64,000 bases of DNA, taken from Devosia sp. 66-14 (GTDB lineage: Bacteria; Pseudomonadota; Alphaproteobacteria; Rhizobiales; Devosiaceae). Every line of letters begins with the position of its first letter. Positions within the stretch are counted from its first letter, which is position 1. Where the stretch lies: positions 438,945 through 502,944 of the forward strand of contig MKVB01000002.1 of assembly GCA_001899085.1 (NCBI GenBank), in the 5' to 3' direction. The translations under genes and the position numbers were made by a program. The notes below the pieces were generated by a model. That model saw only the letters and a program-made list of their open reading frames with translations, was not told where the DNA came from and did not search any database. This document shows positions 7,199 to 16,217 of the stretch, piece after piece.

Positions 7199-9334
7199 TC
7201 AAACACTCCCGATCGTCTTCAGCCGTACCCGCGGGTGCACTTCGTTCTGGCTCATGACCACGGTTTGCGGCCGGAAGCGTTCGATGATGGCGCGGACATG
7301 CGGGCGGATGCCGGGGCTGGTGATGAGGACGGGGATTTCGCCCATCTGGGCGGCGTTCTCGAACCCCTGCTGGATGCCGACGATGAACTGCTGCAGCCGC
7401 GACGGGGCCATGGCGAGATGGCGGTCATTGCCGTCGCCGACCAGCGCCTCGGCGAAATCACGCTCCCACTGTGGCGACAGGGTAAGCAGCGGCAGGTTGC
7501 CGTCGGGCCCGAGATTGGCGGCGCAGAGCTGGCGGGCGAGGCGCGAACGCACATGCTCGGCAATGGTCTGGGCGGTGCGGCCCGGCCCGGCGATCTCGGC
7601 GATGCCTTCGAGAATGGTGGGCAGGTCGCGGATCGAGATGCGCTCGATCAGCAGGGTCTGCAGCACGCGCTGCACGCCCGAGACCGAGATCTGGCTGGGG
7701 ATGATGTCCTCGACCAGTTTCTGCTGGTCCTTGGTGAGCCCGGCGAGCAGCGACTGCACGTTGGCGTAGCTGAGGAGGTCCGAGACATTGGCCTTCAGCA
7801 CTTCGGTGAGGTGGGTCGAGATCACCGTCGAGGGATCGATGATCGAGTAGCCGCGGAGCTCGGCTTCATCGCGCAAGGCCGGCTCGATCCAGGTGGCGGG
7901 CAGCCCGAAGGTCGGCTCGGTGGTGTGGACGCCGGGCAGGTTGATCTCCTTGCCCATCGGATCCATCACCATCAACTGGTGCGCGAAGATCTGGCCGCGG
8001 CCGGCATCGACCTCCTTGATCTTGACCTTGTAGTCGTTGGGCTCGAGCTGCATGTTGTCGAGGATGCGGACCGGCGGCATGATGAAGCCGAGCTCGGTGG
8101 CGAGCTGCCGGCGCAGGGCCTTGATCTGCTCGGTGAGCCGATCGGTGCCGGTATCGTCTTCCTTGACCAGCGACAGAAGGCCATAGCCGAGTTCGAGCTT
8201 GAGCTCGTCGATCTTGAGGCTGTCGGAAATCGGGGCTTCCTGCGACAGCGGGCTGCCGCCGGCCTGGGCCTGCGCCATGGCCGCCTCGACGATGGCCCGA
8301 TCCGCGGTTGCCGCATTGCGCTTGCCCGACTTGAAGGCGAGCCAGCCGACACCGCCGGCGAGCGCCAGGAACGGGATGATCGGCATGCCCGGCAGCAGCG
8401 CCAATGCGCCGATCACGGCAGCCGACATGCCGAGCGCCTTGGGATAGCCGGTGAACTGGGCGACCAGCGCCTTGTCGGCCGAACCGGTGACGCCGGCCTT
8501 GGAGACCAGGAGGCCCGCGGCGGTCGAGACGATCAGCGCCGGGATCTGGCTGACGAGGCCGTCGCCGACGGTGAGCAGGGTGTAGTTGTGGCCGGCTTCG
8601 GCGAAGCTCAGGCCTTCCTGCAGCATGCCGATGATGAGGCCGGCGATGATGTTGATGAAGGTGATCAGGAGGCCGGCAATGGCGTCGCCGCGCACGAACT
8701 TCGATGCACCATCCATGTTGCCGAAGAAGGCGCTCTCGGCTTCGAGGTTTTCGCGGCGCTTCCTGGCCGTGGTTTCGTCGATCAGGCCGGCCGAGAGGTC
8801 GGCGTCGATCGCCATCTGCTTGCCCGGCATGGCGTCGAGGTTGAAGCGCGCCGCGACTTCGGCGATGCGGCCCGAGCCCTTGGTGATGACGATGAAGTTG
8901 ACGATGATCAGGATGGCGAAGACGACGACGCCGATGACGAAGTTGCCGCGCATCACGAAATTGCCGAACGCCTCGATGACGTGACCGGCGGCATCGGTGC
9001 CGTTATGGCCCTCGGCGAGGATCAGGCGGGTGGTGGCGAGGTTCAGCGCCAATCGCAACATGGCGGCGATCAGCAGCACGGTTGGAAAGGCCGAGAATTC
9101 CAGCGGCGTCTGGATGAACAGCGCCGTCATCAGGATCAGCACCGAGAAGACGATCGAAATCGCCAGCAACAGGTCGAGCAGCAGCGGTGGCAGCGGCACG
9201 ATGAGGACGACGATGATCCCCATGATGCCGATGGCAAGCCCGATATCGGACGTGCCGAACGACTTCCACAGCCCCTGGATCGAGAAGGTCGGCAGCTTCA
9301 GGCCGGATGGGCCGGGGGCGGAGAGATCAGCCAC
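7199..9334 (-). CDS. flhA: Flagellar export gate protein FlhA
   Basis: FlhA is the large inner-membrane subunit of the flagellar type III export gate. Its membrane half conducts protons, and its cytoplasmic half forms a nonameric ring that docks chaperone-substrate complexes. The 711-residue length is right for the family. The first roughly 330 residues hold eight hydrophobic segments, including the FHIPEP-family signature 'RLALNLATTRLIL' near residues 93-105. A soluble domain of about 350 residues follows. It is the last gene of the minus-strand run fliF-fliG-fliH-fliN-flbD-flhA, separated from flbD by a 170-bp gap filled by a palindrome. It may therefore have reduced or separate expression. 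Confidence 0.97.
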   Translation of the reverse strand: MADLSAPGPSGLKLPTFSIQGLWKSFGTSDIGLAIGIMGIIVVLIVPLPPLLLDLLLAISIVFSVLILMTALFIQTPLEFSAFPTVLLIAAMLRLALNLATTRLILAEGHNGTDAAGHVIEAFGNFVMRGNFVIGVVVFAILIIVNFIVITKGSGRIAEVAARFNLDAMPGKQMAIDADLSAGLIDETTARKRRENLEAESAFFGNMDGASKFVRGDAIAGLLITFINIIAGLIIGMLQEGLSFAEAGHNYTLLTVGDGLVSQIPALIVSTAAGLLVSKAGVTGSADKALVAQFTGYPKALGMSAAVIGALALLPGMPIIPFLALAGGVGWLAFKSGKRNAATADRAIVEAAMAQAQAGGSPLSQEAPISDSLKIDELKLELGYGLLSLVKEDDTGTDRLTEQIKALRRQLATELGFIMPPVRILDNMQLEPNDYKVKIKEVDAGRGQIFAHQLMVMDPMGKEINLPGVHTTEPTFGLPATWIEPALRDEAELRGYSIIDPSTVISTHLTEVLKANVSDLLSYANVQSLLAGLTKDQQKLVEDIIPSQISVSGVQRVLQTLLIERISIRDLPTILEGIAEIAGPGRTAQTIAEHVRSRLARQLCAANLGPDGNLPLLTLSPQWERDFAEALVGDGNDRHLAMAPSRLQQFIVGIQQGFENAAQMGEIPVLITSPGIRPHVRAIIERFRPQTVVMSQNEVHPRVRLKTIGSV

Positions 9335-9365
9335 AGGTAGGCTCCGACATGAGGACTACTGATAG

Positions 9366-9489
9366 AGACGGCCCCCTCCCGGCCTCCCCCACAAGGGGGG
9401 AGGTGAAGAAAGGGCGTCGTGGCGCGATTGTGCCAGGCACTCGATGCGGCACCTCCCCCTTAAAGGGGGAGGATGGGAGGGGGCCGTCT
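9366..9489. repeat. Large intergenic palindrome, copy B
   Basis: Outer arms AGACGGCCCCCTCCC and GGGAGGGGGCCGTCT and inner arms CCTCCCCC/GGGGGAGG bracket a central spacer. The outer sequence is the same as in the copy at 49133-49258, so both belong to one subfamily. It lies in the gap between flbD and flhA, on the path of the flagellar operon transcript. Confidence 0.82.
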
Positions 9490-9505
9490 GCCAGCAGTTG
9501 CGCCC

Positions 9506-10876
9506 TCACGCTGCCGAGTTCCGCTGTTCGCCCGGACCGGGCACGGCCAAACCCTCATCGGCGTACTGATTGAGCTTGTTGCGCAGCGTGCGGATCGAGA
9601 TGCCGAGGATGTTGGCGGCGTGGGTGCGGTTCCCCAACACGTGATCGAGGGTATCGAGGATCAGGTCGCGCTCGACGTCGGCGACGGTGCGGCCGACCAT
9701 GGCGCGCGAGATGGTCTCGGCGGTCTGGGCGGCCTGGGTCGCGACCGAGGCCATGGCGACGACTTCGCTGAGGCCGGTGCCGTCGGGCATCGAGATGGCG
9801 TCGGGGCCGATGATCTCGCCGCCCGACAGCAGCACGGCGCGGTGCAGGGTGTTTTCGAGCTCGCGCACGTTGCCCGGCCAGGGGGCGCGGAGCAGCGCGT
9901 CGCGGGCTTCGCTGGAGAGCACCCGACGACCGAGGCCGTTGGCCTTGGCGTACTTCTCGACGAAGTGCTCGGCCAGCGCGGCGGTATCGCCGGGGCGTTC
10001 GCGCAGCGCCGGAAGCTTGAGGTTCACCACATTGAGGCGGAACAGCAGGTCTTCGCGGAAGCTGCCCTCCTTCACCGCTTCATTGAGGTTGCGGTTGGAG
10101 GTGGCGATGATGCGGATATCGACCGGCACCGGCTTGGTGCCGCCGACGCGGTCGATCAGCCGCTCCTGGATGGCGCGCAAGAGTTTGGCCTGCAGGCGGA
10201 CGTCCATCTCGGAAATTTCGTCGAGCAGCAGCGTGCCGCCCGAGGCTTCCTCGAACTTGCCGATGCGGCGGGCGACGGCACCGGTGAAGGCGCCCTTCTC
10301 ATGGCCGAACAGTTCGCTCTCGAGCAGCGCCTCGGGGATGGCGGCGCAGTTGATCGAGATGAAGGCACGGGAGGCACGCTTCGAACGGGAGTGGAGGTAC
10401 TTGGCCATCACCTCCTTGCCGGTGCCGCTCTCGCCGGTGATCAGCACCGAGGCCTCGGACGGGGCGACCTGCTCGGCGAGCTTGACCACGCGGGCCATCA
10501 CCGGGTCGCGATAGAGGAAATCGGAGGATTCGCGGGCGACCGCGGCGATGACTGCGGCGATCAGCTCGGCGTCGGGCGGCAACGGGATATATTCCTTGGC
10601 GCCGGCGCGGATGGCGTTCACCGCGGCGGCGGCGTTGCTCTCGGTGCCGCAGGCGACCACCGGGATGACGATGCGCTCGCCATCCAGCCCGGCGATCAGC
10701 CCGGCAATATCCATCATCACGTCGACCAGCAGCAGGTCGGCGCCGCGGCCGGCGCGCAGCGAGGCGAGCGCGATCTCGATCGAGGGGGCATGGGCCACCT
10801 TGGCGCCGCCATCCATGGCGAGCTTGGTGGCGGTGGTGAGCTGGCCTTCGAGGGCACCGACGATAAGAAGCCGCAT
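9506..10876 (-). CDS. flbD: Sigma-54-dependent flagellar regulator FlbD
   Basis: FlbD activates late flagellar genes from sigma-54 promoters and can repress early ones. The 456-residue protein has a receiver-like domain (about 1-120), an AAA+ domain (about 125-365) and a C-terminal Fis-type HTH ('THAANILGISIRTLRNKLNQY', near 415-435). The AAA+ part has a Walker A GESGTGKE, the sigma-54 contact loop GAFTGA after 'ELFGHEK', and Walker B LLLDE. The receiver has an Asp in 'LLLVDVMMD' but lacks the usual N-terminal acidic pair, as is known for FlbD proteins regulated without a classical kinase. It lies 2 bp after fliN in the fliFGHN-flbD order known from Caulobacter. Confidence 0.95.
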   Translation of the reverse strand: MRLLIVGALEGQLTTATKLAMDGGAKVAHAPSIEIALASLRAGRGADLLLVDVMMDIAGLIAGLDGERIVIPVVACGTESNAAAAVNAIRAGAKEYIPLPPDAELIAAVIAAVARESSDFLYRDPVMARVVKLAEQVAPSEASVLITGESGTGKEVMAKYLHSRSKRASRAFISINCAAIPEALLESELFGHEKGAFTGAVARRIGKFEEASGGTLLLDEISEMDVRLQAKLLRAIQERLIDRVGGTKPVPVDIRIIATSNRNLNEAVKEGSFREDLLFRLNVVNLKLPALRERPGDTAALAEHFVEKYAKANGLGRRVLSSEARDALLRAPWPGNVRELENTLHRAVLLSGGEIIGPDAISMPDGTGLSEVVAMASVATQAAQTAETISRAMVGRTVADVERDLILDTLDHVLGNRTHAANILGISIRTLRNKLNQYADEGLAVPGPGEQRNSAA

Positions 10877-10878
10877 GG

Positions 10879-11202
10879 TCAGGCTGCCTTGATGATTTCG
10901 GTCATGGTGACGCCGAGACGGTTCTCGACGAGGACGATTTCGCCACGCGCCACGAGGCGGTCATTGACGTAGATTTCGACGGCTTCGCCGACCTGGCGGT
11001 CGAGCTCGACCACAGTGCCGACATCCATCTTGAGCAGGTTCGCCACCGGCACCTTGGCGCGGCCCAGCACTACCGAGATGCGGACGGGAACGTCGAATAC
11101 GGCCTCGAGGTCGGCAGCGGTCTTCTCGCCGGGCGGGGTGTAGCCGTCGCGGCCGGGGGCCGCCATTTCCTCGAAGGTGACCCCGGTATCGCCGGTGCTC
11201 AT
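10879..11202 (-). CDS. fliN: Flagellar motor switch protein FliN
   Basis: FliN is a component of the C-ring that, with FliG and FliM, sets rotation direction and helps dock export cargo. The 107-residue protein has a short acidic and proline-containing N-terminus. The conserved SpoA/surface-presentation domain follows from about residue 30 ('VPVRISVVLGRAKVPVANLL') and ends 'VARGEIVLVENRLGVTMTEI'. Length and domain match the family. Its start overlaps the end of fliH by 4 bp and its stop lies 2 bp before flbD, so the genes are tightly coupled. Confidence 0.95.
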   Translation of the reverse strand: MSTGDTGVTFEEMAAPGRDGYTPPGEKTAADLEAVFDVPVRISVVLGRAKVPVANLLKMDVGTVVELDRQVGEAVEIYVNDRLVARGEIVLVENRLGVTMTEIIKAA

Positions 11203-11840
11203 TGCTCGGTCTCCTCGTTAAGTCGGATGCCGCGTGCGGCGAAATAGTCGGCGATGCGGGCGTCGATCTCGGCGCTGAGCTTCCGGATGTCGCGGACCAC
11301 GCCGCCATCGGCCCACTCGATCCGAGCGTCGCCGACGGCGATGTCGGGGTCGCCGAGAACGACCAGCCGGCCGGTAAAGCCCGAGGTGGTCATCCTTGAT
11401 GTCGCGATGTCGCGGACGGCGTCGGCGAGGGCAGGATCGCAGCGGATGACGAGGTGCGGCACGCCGTCGAGCGTCGCCATGCACTCGGCCACCAATTGCT
11501 CGATCTCCACCGTCGGCTGGCGAGCGATCAGGCCGCCGGCGAGTTTCCTCGCGATCGACAGTGACAGTTCGATCGCCTCGGCCATGGTCTGCTTTCTCGC
11601 ATCATCCATGCCGGCGGCCATGGCGGCCACCCGCACTGCCAGCGCCTCGGCGGCGGCGGCCTCGGCCTTGGCGGCCCTCGCGACGGCCGTGCGCTCGCCT
11701 TCGGCGAGGCCGGCCTCGCGGCCTTCGCGGCGGGCTTCTTCGATCAGCGCGGCCATAGCGGTCTCGGTGACCAGCGAGTTGCGCTCCTGGCGGCGGCCGA
11801 GGTCGAGGTCGAAGGTGAATTTGGCGGGCGCGGCGCTCAT
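11199..11840 (-). CDS. fliH: Flagellar assembly protein FliH (export ATPase regulator)
   Basis: This 213-residue protein occupies the fliH slot between fliG and fliN. FliH binds FliI as a dimer, holds it inactive and tethers it to FliN at the C-ring. The sequence is Ala/Glu-rich with a long helical, coiled-coil-like region at about residues 25-95 ('EEARREGREAGLAEGERTA' and following). A C-terminal alpha/beta region resembles the peripheral-stalk subunits of V/F ATPases. Sequence conservation in this family is low, so synteny carries much of the call. The start overlaps the fliG stop by one base. Confidence 0.85.
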   Translation of the reverse strand: MSAAPAKFTFDLDLGRRQERNSLVTETAMAALIEEARREGREAGLAEGERTAVARAAKAEAAAAEALAVRVAAMAAGMDDARKQTMAEAIELSLSIARKLAGGLIARQPTVEIEQLVAECMATLDGVPHLVIRCDPALADAVRDIATSRMTTSGFTGRLVVLGDPDIAVGDARIEWADGGVVRDIRKLSAEIDARIADYFAARGIRLNEETEQ

Positions 11841-12919
11841 CAGCCGATCATCTCCTCATCGGCCTTGCCCTTGGTGATGACGATCTCGCCCTTGGCGGCG
11901 AGGTCCTTGGCGGTGGCGACCATGCGGCCCTGCGCCTCGTCCACGTCCTTGAGGCGCACCGGACCCATGGCTTCCATGTCGTCCTTCAGCATCTTGCCGG
12001 CGCGGGCGGACATGTTGGCGAAGAACACCTCCTTCACCGTGTCGTTGGCGCCCTTCAGCGCCAGCGCCAGTTCCTTCTTGTCCATCTTCTGCACCAGCGT
12101 CTGGATCGCCGAGGCTTCCAGCCGCGCCAGGTCCTCGAAGGTGAACATCAGCGCCTTGATGCGGTCGGCGCCGTCGCGATCGCGTTCCTCGAGCGTGGTG
12201 ATGAAGCGCGCTTCGGTCTGGCGGTCGAACGAGTTGAAGATCTCGGCCATCTGCTCGTGGCTGTCGCGGCGCTTGGTGTGGCTGAGGGTCGACATGAACT
12301 CGGTGCGCAGCGTGGTCTCGATCTTTTCGAGGATTTCCTTCTGCACCGGATCGAGCGCCAGCATGCGCTGCACCACTTCCATCGCCAGCTCCTCGGGCAG
12401 GGCGGCCAGCACCTTGCCCGAATGGTCGGTGGCGATCTTACTGAGCACCACGGCGATGGTTTGCGGGTACTCGTTCTTCAGGTAGCTGGCGAGAATGTCT
12501 TCCTGAACGTTCGAGAGCTTCTCCCACATGTTGCGGCCGGCGGGGCCGCGGATCTCTTCCATGATCGAATCGACGCGCTCCTGCGGCAGGAAGCTCAGCA
12601 GCAGGCGTTCGGTGGTGTCGGAGTTGCCGGCGATGGTGCCGTTGGAGGAGACGCGGGTGACGAACTCGATCAGCAGCGAATCCAGCATGTCGGGGGTGAT
12701 CGGCCCGAGCTTCACCATGGCGCGCGACAGCTGGCGGATTTCCATCTCGTCCAGCTCTTCGAGGATCGGCTTGCCGAAATCCGGCCCGAGCGCCAGGAGC
12801 AGCACGGCGGCCTTTTCGTCGCCCGAAAGGGCTCGCTGGCTGGCATTGGCGCCGACGACCAGTTGCTTACTCAGCACCTGGTCGGTGGTCTGCTCGAGTG
12901 CGGCGGCTGCGGCGGCCAT
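11840..12919 (-). CDS. fliG: Flagellar motor switch protein FliG
   Basis: FliG links the MS-ring to the C-ring and provides the charged torque helix that interacts with MotA. The 359-residue protein begins with an Ala-rich N-terminus. The FliG N and middle domains follow, with the 'EHPQT/EYPQT' region at '[14 protein letters not shown]' near residue 150. The C-terminal torque domain ends with '[21 protein letters not shown]', which carries the conserved charged residues. It lies 11 bp downstream of fliF and overlaps fliH by one base. Start ATG at 12919. Confidence 0.97.
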   Translation of the reverse strand: MAAAAAALEQTTDQVLSKQLVVGANASQRALSGDEKAAVLLLALGPDFGKPILEELDEMEIRQLSRAMVKLGPITPDMLDSLLIEFVTRVSSNGTIAGNSDTTERLLLSFLPQERVDSIMEEIRGPAGRNMWEKLSNVQEDILASYLKNEYPQTIAVVLSKIATDHSGKVLAALPEELAMEVVQRMLALDPVQKEILEKIETTLRTEFMSTLSHTKRRDSHEQMAEIFNSFDRQTEARFITTLEERDRDGADRIKALMFTFEDLARLEASAIQTLVQKMDKKELALALKGANDTVKEVFFANMSARAGKMLKDDMEAMGPVRLKDVDEAQGRMVATAKDLAAKGEIVITKGKADEEMIG

Positions 12920-12930
12920 CTAGTTCATCC

Positions 12931-14664
12931 TCACGTGGCGCTCGCCAGCCAGTCGCGCACGATCAGCGCGGCCTGCTTGGGGTTCTCGTCGACCAGTTCG
13001 CCGACAGTCTTCAAGGTATTGGCCTGGGTCTCGCCCATCGCCTTGGCGCTGTTCATCCAGGCGGGAACCCGCGCCTTGCGCGGCTGCTCGTCCTCATCGA
13101 CGTAACCGCCATTGAGGTTGGGGAGCGAGGAAACCATGGCGTTGGAGCCGAACTCGCCCGGGCCGTGATGGGCGGGGGCGGCGCCCAGTTCGGCGCTGGC
13201 GGGCAGGGCCAGCGGCTTGGCTTCGGGGGCGAGCACGCGCTTGAGTAGCGGGCGCAGCACGAAGAACACCAGCGCCAGGGCGATCAGCAGCGTCACCGCC
13301 ATCTCGGCGGCGTTCATCAGGTCGTCGCGTGTGAAGTCGAACAGACCAGGCTCGCTGGTGCCCTGCGCGGCCAGTTCCGGCCGGTCGGCGAATTGCAGGT
13401 TGGCGACCTGCACCTGGTCGCCGCGCGCGTCGGAAAAGCCGATGGCGGACTTCACCAGTGCGGTGATCTGGTCGATCTCGGGCTGGGCGCGCGGGGTATA
13501 GACCGAGTTGCCGTTGGCATCGGTGACATAGGTGCCGTCGACCACCACGGCGATCGACAGCCGCTTGATGCCGCCGGCCTCGGTCAGCGCCGTTTCGGTG
13601 ACCTTGGAAATCTCGAAATTGGTGGTCTCTTCCGTGGTCGAGCCCTGCTCGACGGTGGCGGCCCCACTGCCGGAACTGGCCGAAGCGCCGGGCAGTTCGT
13701 TGGAGACGCTGACCTGACCGCTATTGCCGTTCTGGGCGGAGTTGGAGAGGTCGCGGGTCTGGGTCGAGCGGATCACCTGGCCGTTCGGATCGAAGGTCTC
13801 GGAGGTCTTGCTCAGCCGGTTCATGTCGAGCTCGGCCGAGACCTGCACCCGGGCGCGACCGGAGCCGACGATATTGGCGAGCAGGTCCTCGACGCGGGCG
13901 CGCAGGCGATTCTCGACGTTGAGGGTGCGCTCCTCGGTCTCGCCGGCAATGACATCCTCGGGGCCGTTGCCGGCGCCGGAGGCGAGCAGGCGCCCGGTAT
14001 CATCGACCACCGAAACGCGGGCCGGGGTCAGGCCCTCGATGGCCGAGGCGGCGAGGTGCTGGATGGCGCGGATCTCTCCAGCCGACAGTTCACCGCGTAC
14101 CGACAGAACGATCGAAGCGGTGGGGTCCTTCTGCTCGCGGCTGAACAGGGCGCGTTCGGGCAGCACGAGATGGACACGGGCGCTCTTGATGCGGGCCAGC
14201 GACGAGATGGTGCGGGCCAGTTCGCCTTCGAGCGCCCGGACATTGTTGATGTTCTGGACGAAGCTGGTGGCGCCCAGGGTCGATTGCTGGTCGAAAATCT
14301 CGTAGCCGACCTGGCCCTTGTTGGGCAGGCCGTTCTGCGCCAGCGACATGCGGATTTGCGTGATCTGATCGCGCGGCACCAGTATGGTATCGCCTTCGCC
14401 GCGCAGCTCGTAATTGACGTTCTGAGTCTGGAGTTCGGAGACGATGGCCGCCGAATCCTCGAGCGACAGGCCCGAATAGAGCGGCGCCAATGGCGGCGTC
14501 GAAGCGCGCATGATGAGGAAGCCGAAGAACCCCAGCATCAGCACAGCGATAACGGCCATGGCGGCGACGCGCGCCAGACCGAGGCGGTTGAAGAACTGCA
14601 GCAACCCGTCCACGCGGACCGTACCCTTGTTATTCTTGGGTGCGCGCAAACGCACCGAGCCCAT
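12931..14664 (-). CDS. fliF: Flagellar MS-ring protein FliF
   Basis: FliF forms the membrane MS-ring on which the flagellum is assembled. The 577-residue protein has a first membrane helix near residues 33-55, ring-building motifs (including 'ELARTISSLARIKSARVHLVLP' in the YscJ-like region around 135-155), a second membrane helix near 445-465 ('MAVTLLIALALVFFVLRPLL') and a cytoplasmic FliG-binding tail. The ATG at 14664 is taken as start. A TTG six bases upstream is also in frame. It is the first gene of the fliFGHN-flbD-flhA run, and a CtrA-like box lies about 25 bp upstream, as for the Caulobacter fliF promoter. Confidence 0.96.
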   Translation of the reverse strand: MGSVRLRAPKNNKGTVRVDGLLQFFNRLGLARVAAMAVIAVLMLGFFGFLIMRASTPPLAPLYSGLSLEDSAAIVSELQTQNVNYELRGEGDTILVPRDQITQIRMSLAQNGLPNKGQVGYEIFDQQSTLGATSFVQNINNVRALEGELARTISSLARIKSARVHLVLPERALFSREQKDPTASIVLSVRGELSAGEIRAIQHLAASAIEGLTPARVSVVDDTGRLLASGAGNGPEDVIAGETEERTLNVENRLRARVEDLLANIVGSGRARVQVSAELDMNRLSKTSETFDPNGQVIRSTQTRDLSNSAQNGNSGQVSVSNELPGASASSGSGAATVEQGSTTEETTNFEISKVTETALTEAGGIKRLSIAVVVDGTYVTDANGNSVYTPRAQPEIDQITALVKSAIGFSDARGDQVQVANLQFADRPELAAQGTSEPGLFDFTRDDLMNAAEMAVTLLIALALVFFVLRPLLKRVLAPEAKPLALPASAELGAAPAHHGPGEFGSNAMVSSLPNLNGGYVDEDEQPRKARVPAWMNSAKAMGETQANTLKTVGELVDENPKQAALIVRDWLASAT

Positions 14665-14688
14665 AGGCAAAAATTACCCAGTGGATGG

Positions 14689-14703
14689 TAAACAAGTGAT
14701 TAA
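14689..14703 (-). promoter_or_regulatory. CtrA-like box upstream of fliF
   Basis: TAAA-N7-TTAA on the plus strand (TTAA-N7-TTTA on the minus strand) differs by one base from the CtrA consensus TTAA-N7-TTAA with the exact 7-base spacing. It lies 25-39 bp before the fliF start. CtrA control of the first flagellar operon is established in Caulobacter. Here it is an inference from the match. Confidence 0.55.
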
Positions 14704-14766
14704 CCGGCCGTTGCAGAATGCAAAAAGGCGGCAACGTTTGCCGGGTGAGGTTAAGGAGTGGTTGGT

Positions 14767-15393
14767 ATGGCGACGCTGGAAATCCTCGGTCGAGTGACCT
14801 CGATCAATGTGCGCAAGGTCATGTGGACCTGCGACCTGATCGGCATCGGCTACGCGCTCGAGGTGTGGGGCATGCCCAATCGGGACCCCAAAGTGCCGGA
14901 ATTCCTCAAGCTCAACCCCAATGCGCAGGTGCCGGTCATCATCGATGACGGCTTCGTCCTGTGGGAGAGCAACGCCATCATGCGCTACCTGTCGGAGTCG
15001 CGGCGCAGCGGATTGTGGCCGGTGGCGGTCAGGGAGCGGGCGCTGGTCGACCAGTGGCTGACCTGGCAGGTGGCAGAGCTCAACGCCCAATGGGGCTACG
15101 CAGTCTATGCGCTGATGCGCAAGCACCCGGCCTTTACCGACGAGACGCGCATCGCCGACTCGATCCGCAACTGGACGGCGCGTATGCGGATCCTCGAGGC
15201 GCAATTGCAGGCCGGCGGCGGCTTTGCCGCCAATGGCCGGCTGTCGATCGCCGATATCGGCCTCGCCGTCTCTTCGCACCGCTGGTTCTCGACGCCGTTC
15301 GACAGGCCGGAACTGCCCGCGGTGAGCGAACACTACGAGCGGCTGAAGGCGACGCCTGAGGGGCAGAAATATCTGGGCGAGGGGACGCCCTGA
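14767..15393 (+). CDS. Glutathione S-transferase family protein
   Basis: This 208-residue protein has the GST layout: a thioredoxin-like N-terminal domain (about 1-80), with 'QVPVIIDDGFVLWESNAIMRYL' carrying the cis-proline and the E-S motif that binds the glutathione gamma-glutamyl group, then an all-helical C-terminal domain. The N-terminal 'TSINVRKVMWT' replaces the usual CPF/S region. It would conjugate or reduce substrates with glutathione in the cytoplasm, and the substrate is unknown. The ATG at 14767 is preferred because TAAGGAG lies about 9 bp before it. An in-frame GTG at 14758 overlaps that site. It is divergent from fliF. Confidence 0.88.
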   Translation: MATLEILGRVTSINVRKVMWTCDLIGIGYALEVWGMPNRDPKVPEFLKLNPNAQVPVIIDDGFVLWESNAIMRYLSESRRSGLWPVAVRERALVDQWLTWQVAELNAQWGYAVYALMRKHPAFTDETRIADSIRNWTARMRILEAQLQAGGGFAANGRLSIADIGLAVSSHRWFSTPFDRPELPAVSEHYERLKATPEGQKYLGEGTP

Positions 15394-15446
15394 GGGCGCG
15401 CTGCGCCGGAGTTGGAGGCAAATCGAGTGGCGCCACAAACGACAAA

Positions 15447-15472
15447 ACCCGCCGCGGGTGTCCCGGGCGGGT
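15447..15472 (-). terminator. Terminator between GST gene and sciP
   Basis: ACCCGCC and GGCGGGT form an inverted pair around a GC-rich loop. Read on the minus strand, the stem is followed by TTTTGTCGTTT. It lies 23 bp past the sciP stop and serves the sciP transcript, and probably also ends the convergent GST transcript. Confidence 0.75.
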
Positions 15473-15494
15473 CGGTCGTCAGCACCGGATGGCC

Positions 15495-15773
15495 TCAGCC
15501 TTCGCGGTAGTGCTGGATCCAGGTCGTGCGCAGACCGGCAAGGCCATGCTTGTCGATGGCGGCCTGCCAGTTGAGGAATTCATCGACGGAAAGCGTGTAA
15601 CGCTGGCAGGCTTCCTCGAGGCTCAACAGTCCACCGCGCACGGCGGCAACCACCTCGGCCTTGCGGCGGATAACCCAACGACGAGTGTCTTTGGGAGGTA
15701 GATCGGCGATCGTCAGCGGACTTCCATCCGGGCCGATCACGTACTTTACACGCGGACGCATTTGTACGGTCAT
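15495..15773 (-). CDS. sciP: CtrA inhibitor SciP (DUF1153 family)
   Basis: SciP is a small helix-turn-helix protein that binds CtrA and blocks it from activating transcription in the early cell cycle of alphaproteobacteria. The 92-residue sequence carries the family's near-invariant start 'RPRVKYVIGPDGSPLT-ADLPP' and 'TRRWVIRRKAEVV'. The HTH-like 'LLSLEEACQRYTLSVDEFLNWQ' follows, ending at 'HGLAGLRTTWIQHY'. The ATG at 15773 is chosen; a GTG at 15782 is possible. Its position among flagellar genes fits its role in timing flagellar expression. TTAA-type CtrA half sites lie about 50-90 bp upstream, suggesting CtrA feedback. Confidence 0.93.
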   Translation of the reverse strand: MTVQMRPRVKYVIGPDGSPLTIADLPPKDTRRWVIRRKAEVVAAVRGGLLSLEEACQRYTLSVDEFLNWQAAIDKHGLAGLRTTWIQHYREG

Positions 15774-15824
15774 TGTACTCACTTACTCAACCTGACCACA
15801 TCCCGAACCCTAGCCTCATCGCAC

Positions 15825-15861
15825 TTAAAATTCGGCTAAGGCATTACTTAAAATGCGTTAA
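15825..15861. promoter_or_regulatory. CtrA-like sites upstream of sciP
   Basis: TTAA-N7-CTAA at 15825-15839 and TTAA-N6-TTAA at 15848-15861 lie upstream of sciP on the minus strand. The first has the correct CtrA spacing with one mismatch and the second has perfect half sites with spacing short by one. A GANTC site (GATTC) lies near 15916. The region is AT-richer than its flanks, as expected for a cell-cycle promoter. Confidence 0.5.
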
Positions 15862-15977
15862 AAGCCGGGGCTTTCAGGATGTCTCGCCATTAACATTTCC
15901 ACAGGTGGGCGCGATCGATTCCGCCCGCAAGGCTTCGGCGCAAGTTGCAGAAATATGTCTGTTTGTTGGGCGGGCAC

Positions 15978-16183
15978 CGCGAAATGGAGCGTGCAGCTCC
16001 ACCCCACCCAGCTGCGCTAAGCCCGCTACGCGAGCAAGCTTCGCTACCCTCCCCATCGAGGGGAGGGAGACTTGACTGCATGCTTCGGTTCTTTCGTCTC
16101 CCTCCCCCTTGTGGGGAGGGTAGCGTAGCTAGGCGCAGCCGTAGTGAAGCTGGGTGGGGGTGGGCCTCCACGCTCCACCTCAC
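15978..16183. repeat. Large intergenic palindrome, copy C
   Basis: Nested inverted arms: GGAGCGTG/CACGCTCC outermost, then CCACCCCACCCAGCT with AGCTGGGTGGGGG, CTACCCTCCCC with GGGGAGGGTAGCG, and a central spacer. It has the same design as the copies at 7042 and 51075. It lies between sciP and flgD, both on the minus strand. Confidence 0.82.
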
Positions 16184-16217
16184 CGATGCTCCGCGTTCGC
16201 GGGAACTGCCGTCTGGC

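Noticed and set aside
7175-9340. Long frame opposite flhA, and similar long frames opposite flbD, nirB and ctrl regions
   Set aside because: High GC keeps antisense frames open. Composition is Asp/Arg/Gly-rich without family patterns, while the opposite strand holds clear FlhA, FlbD and NirB.
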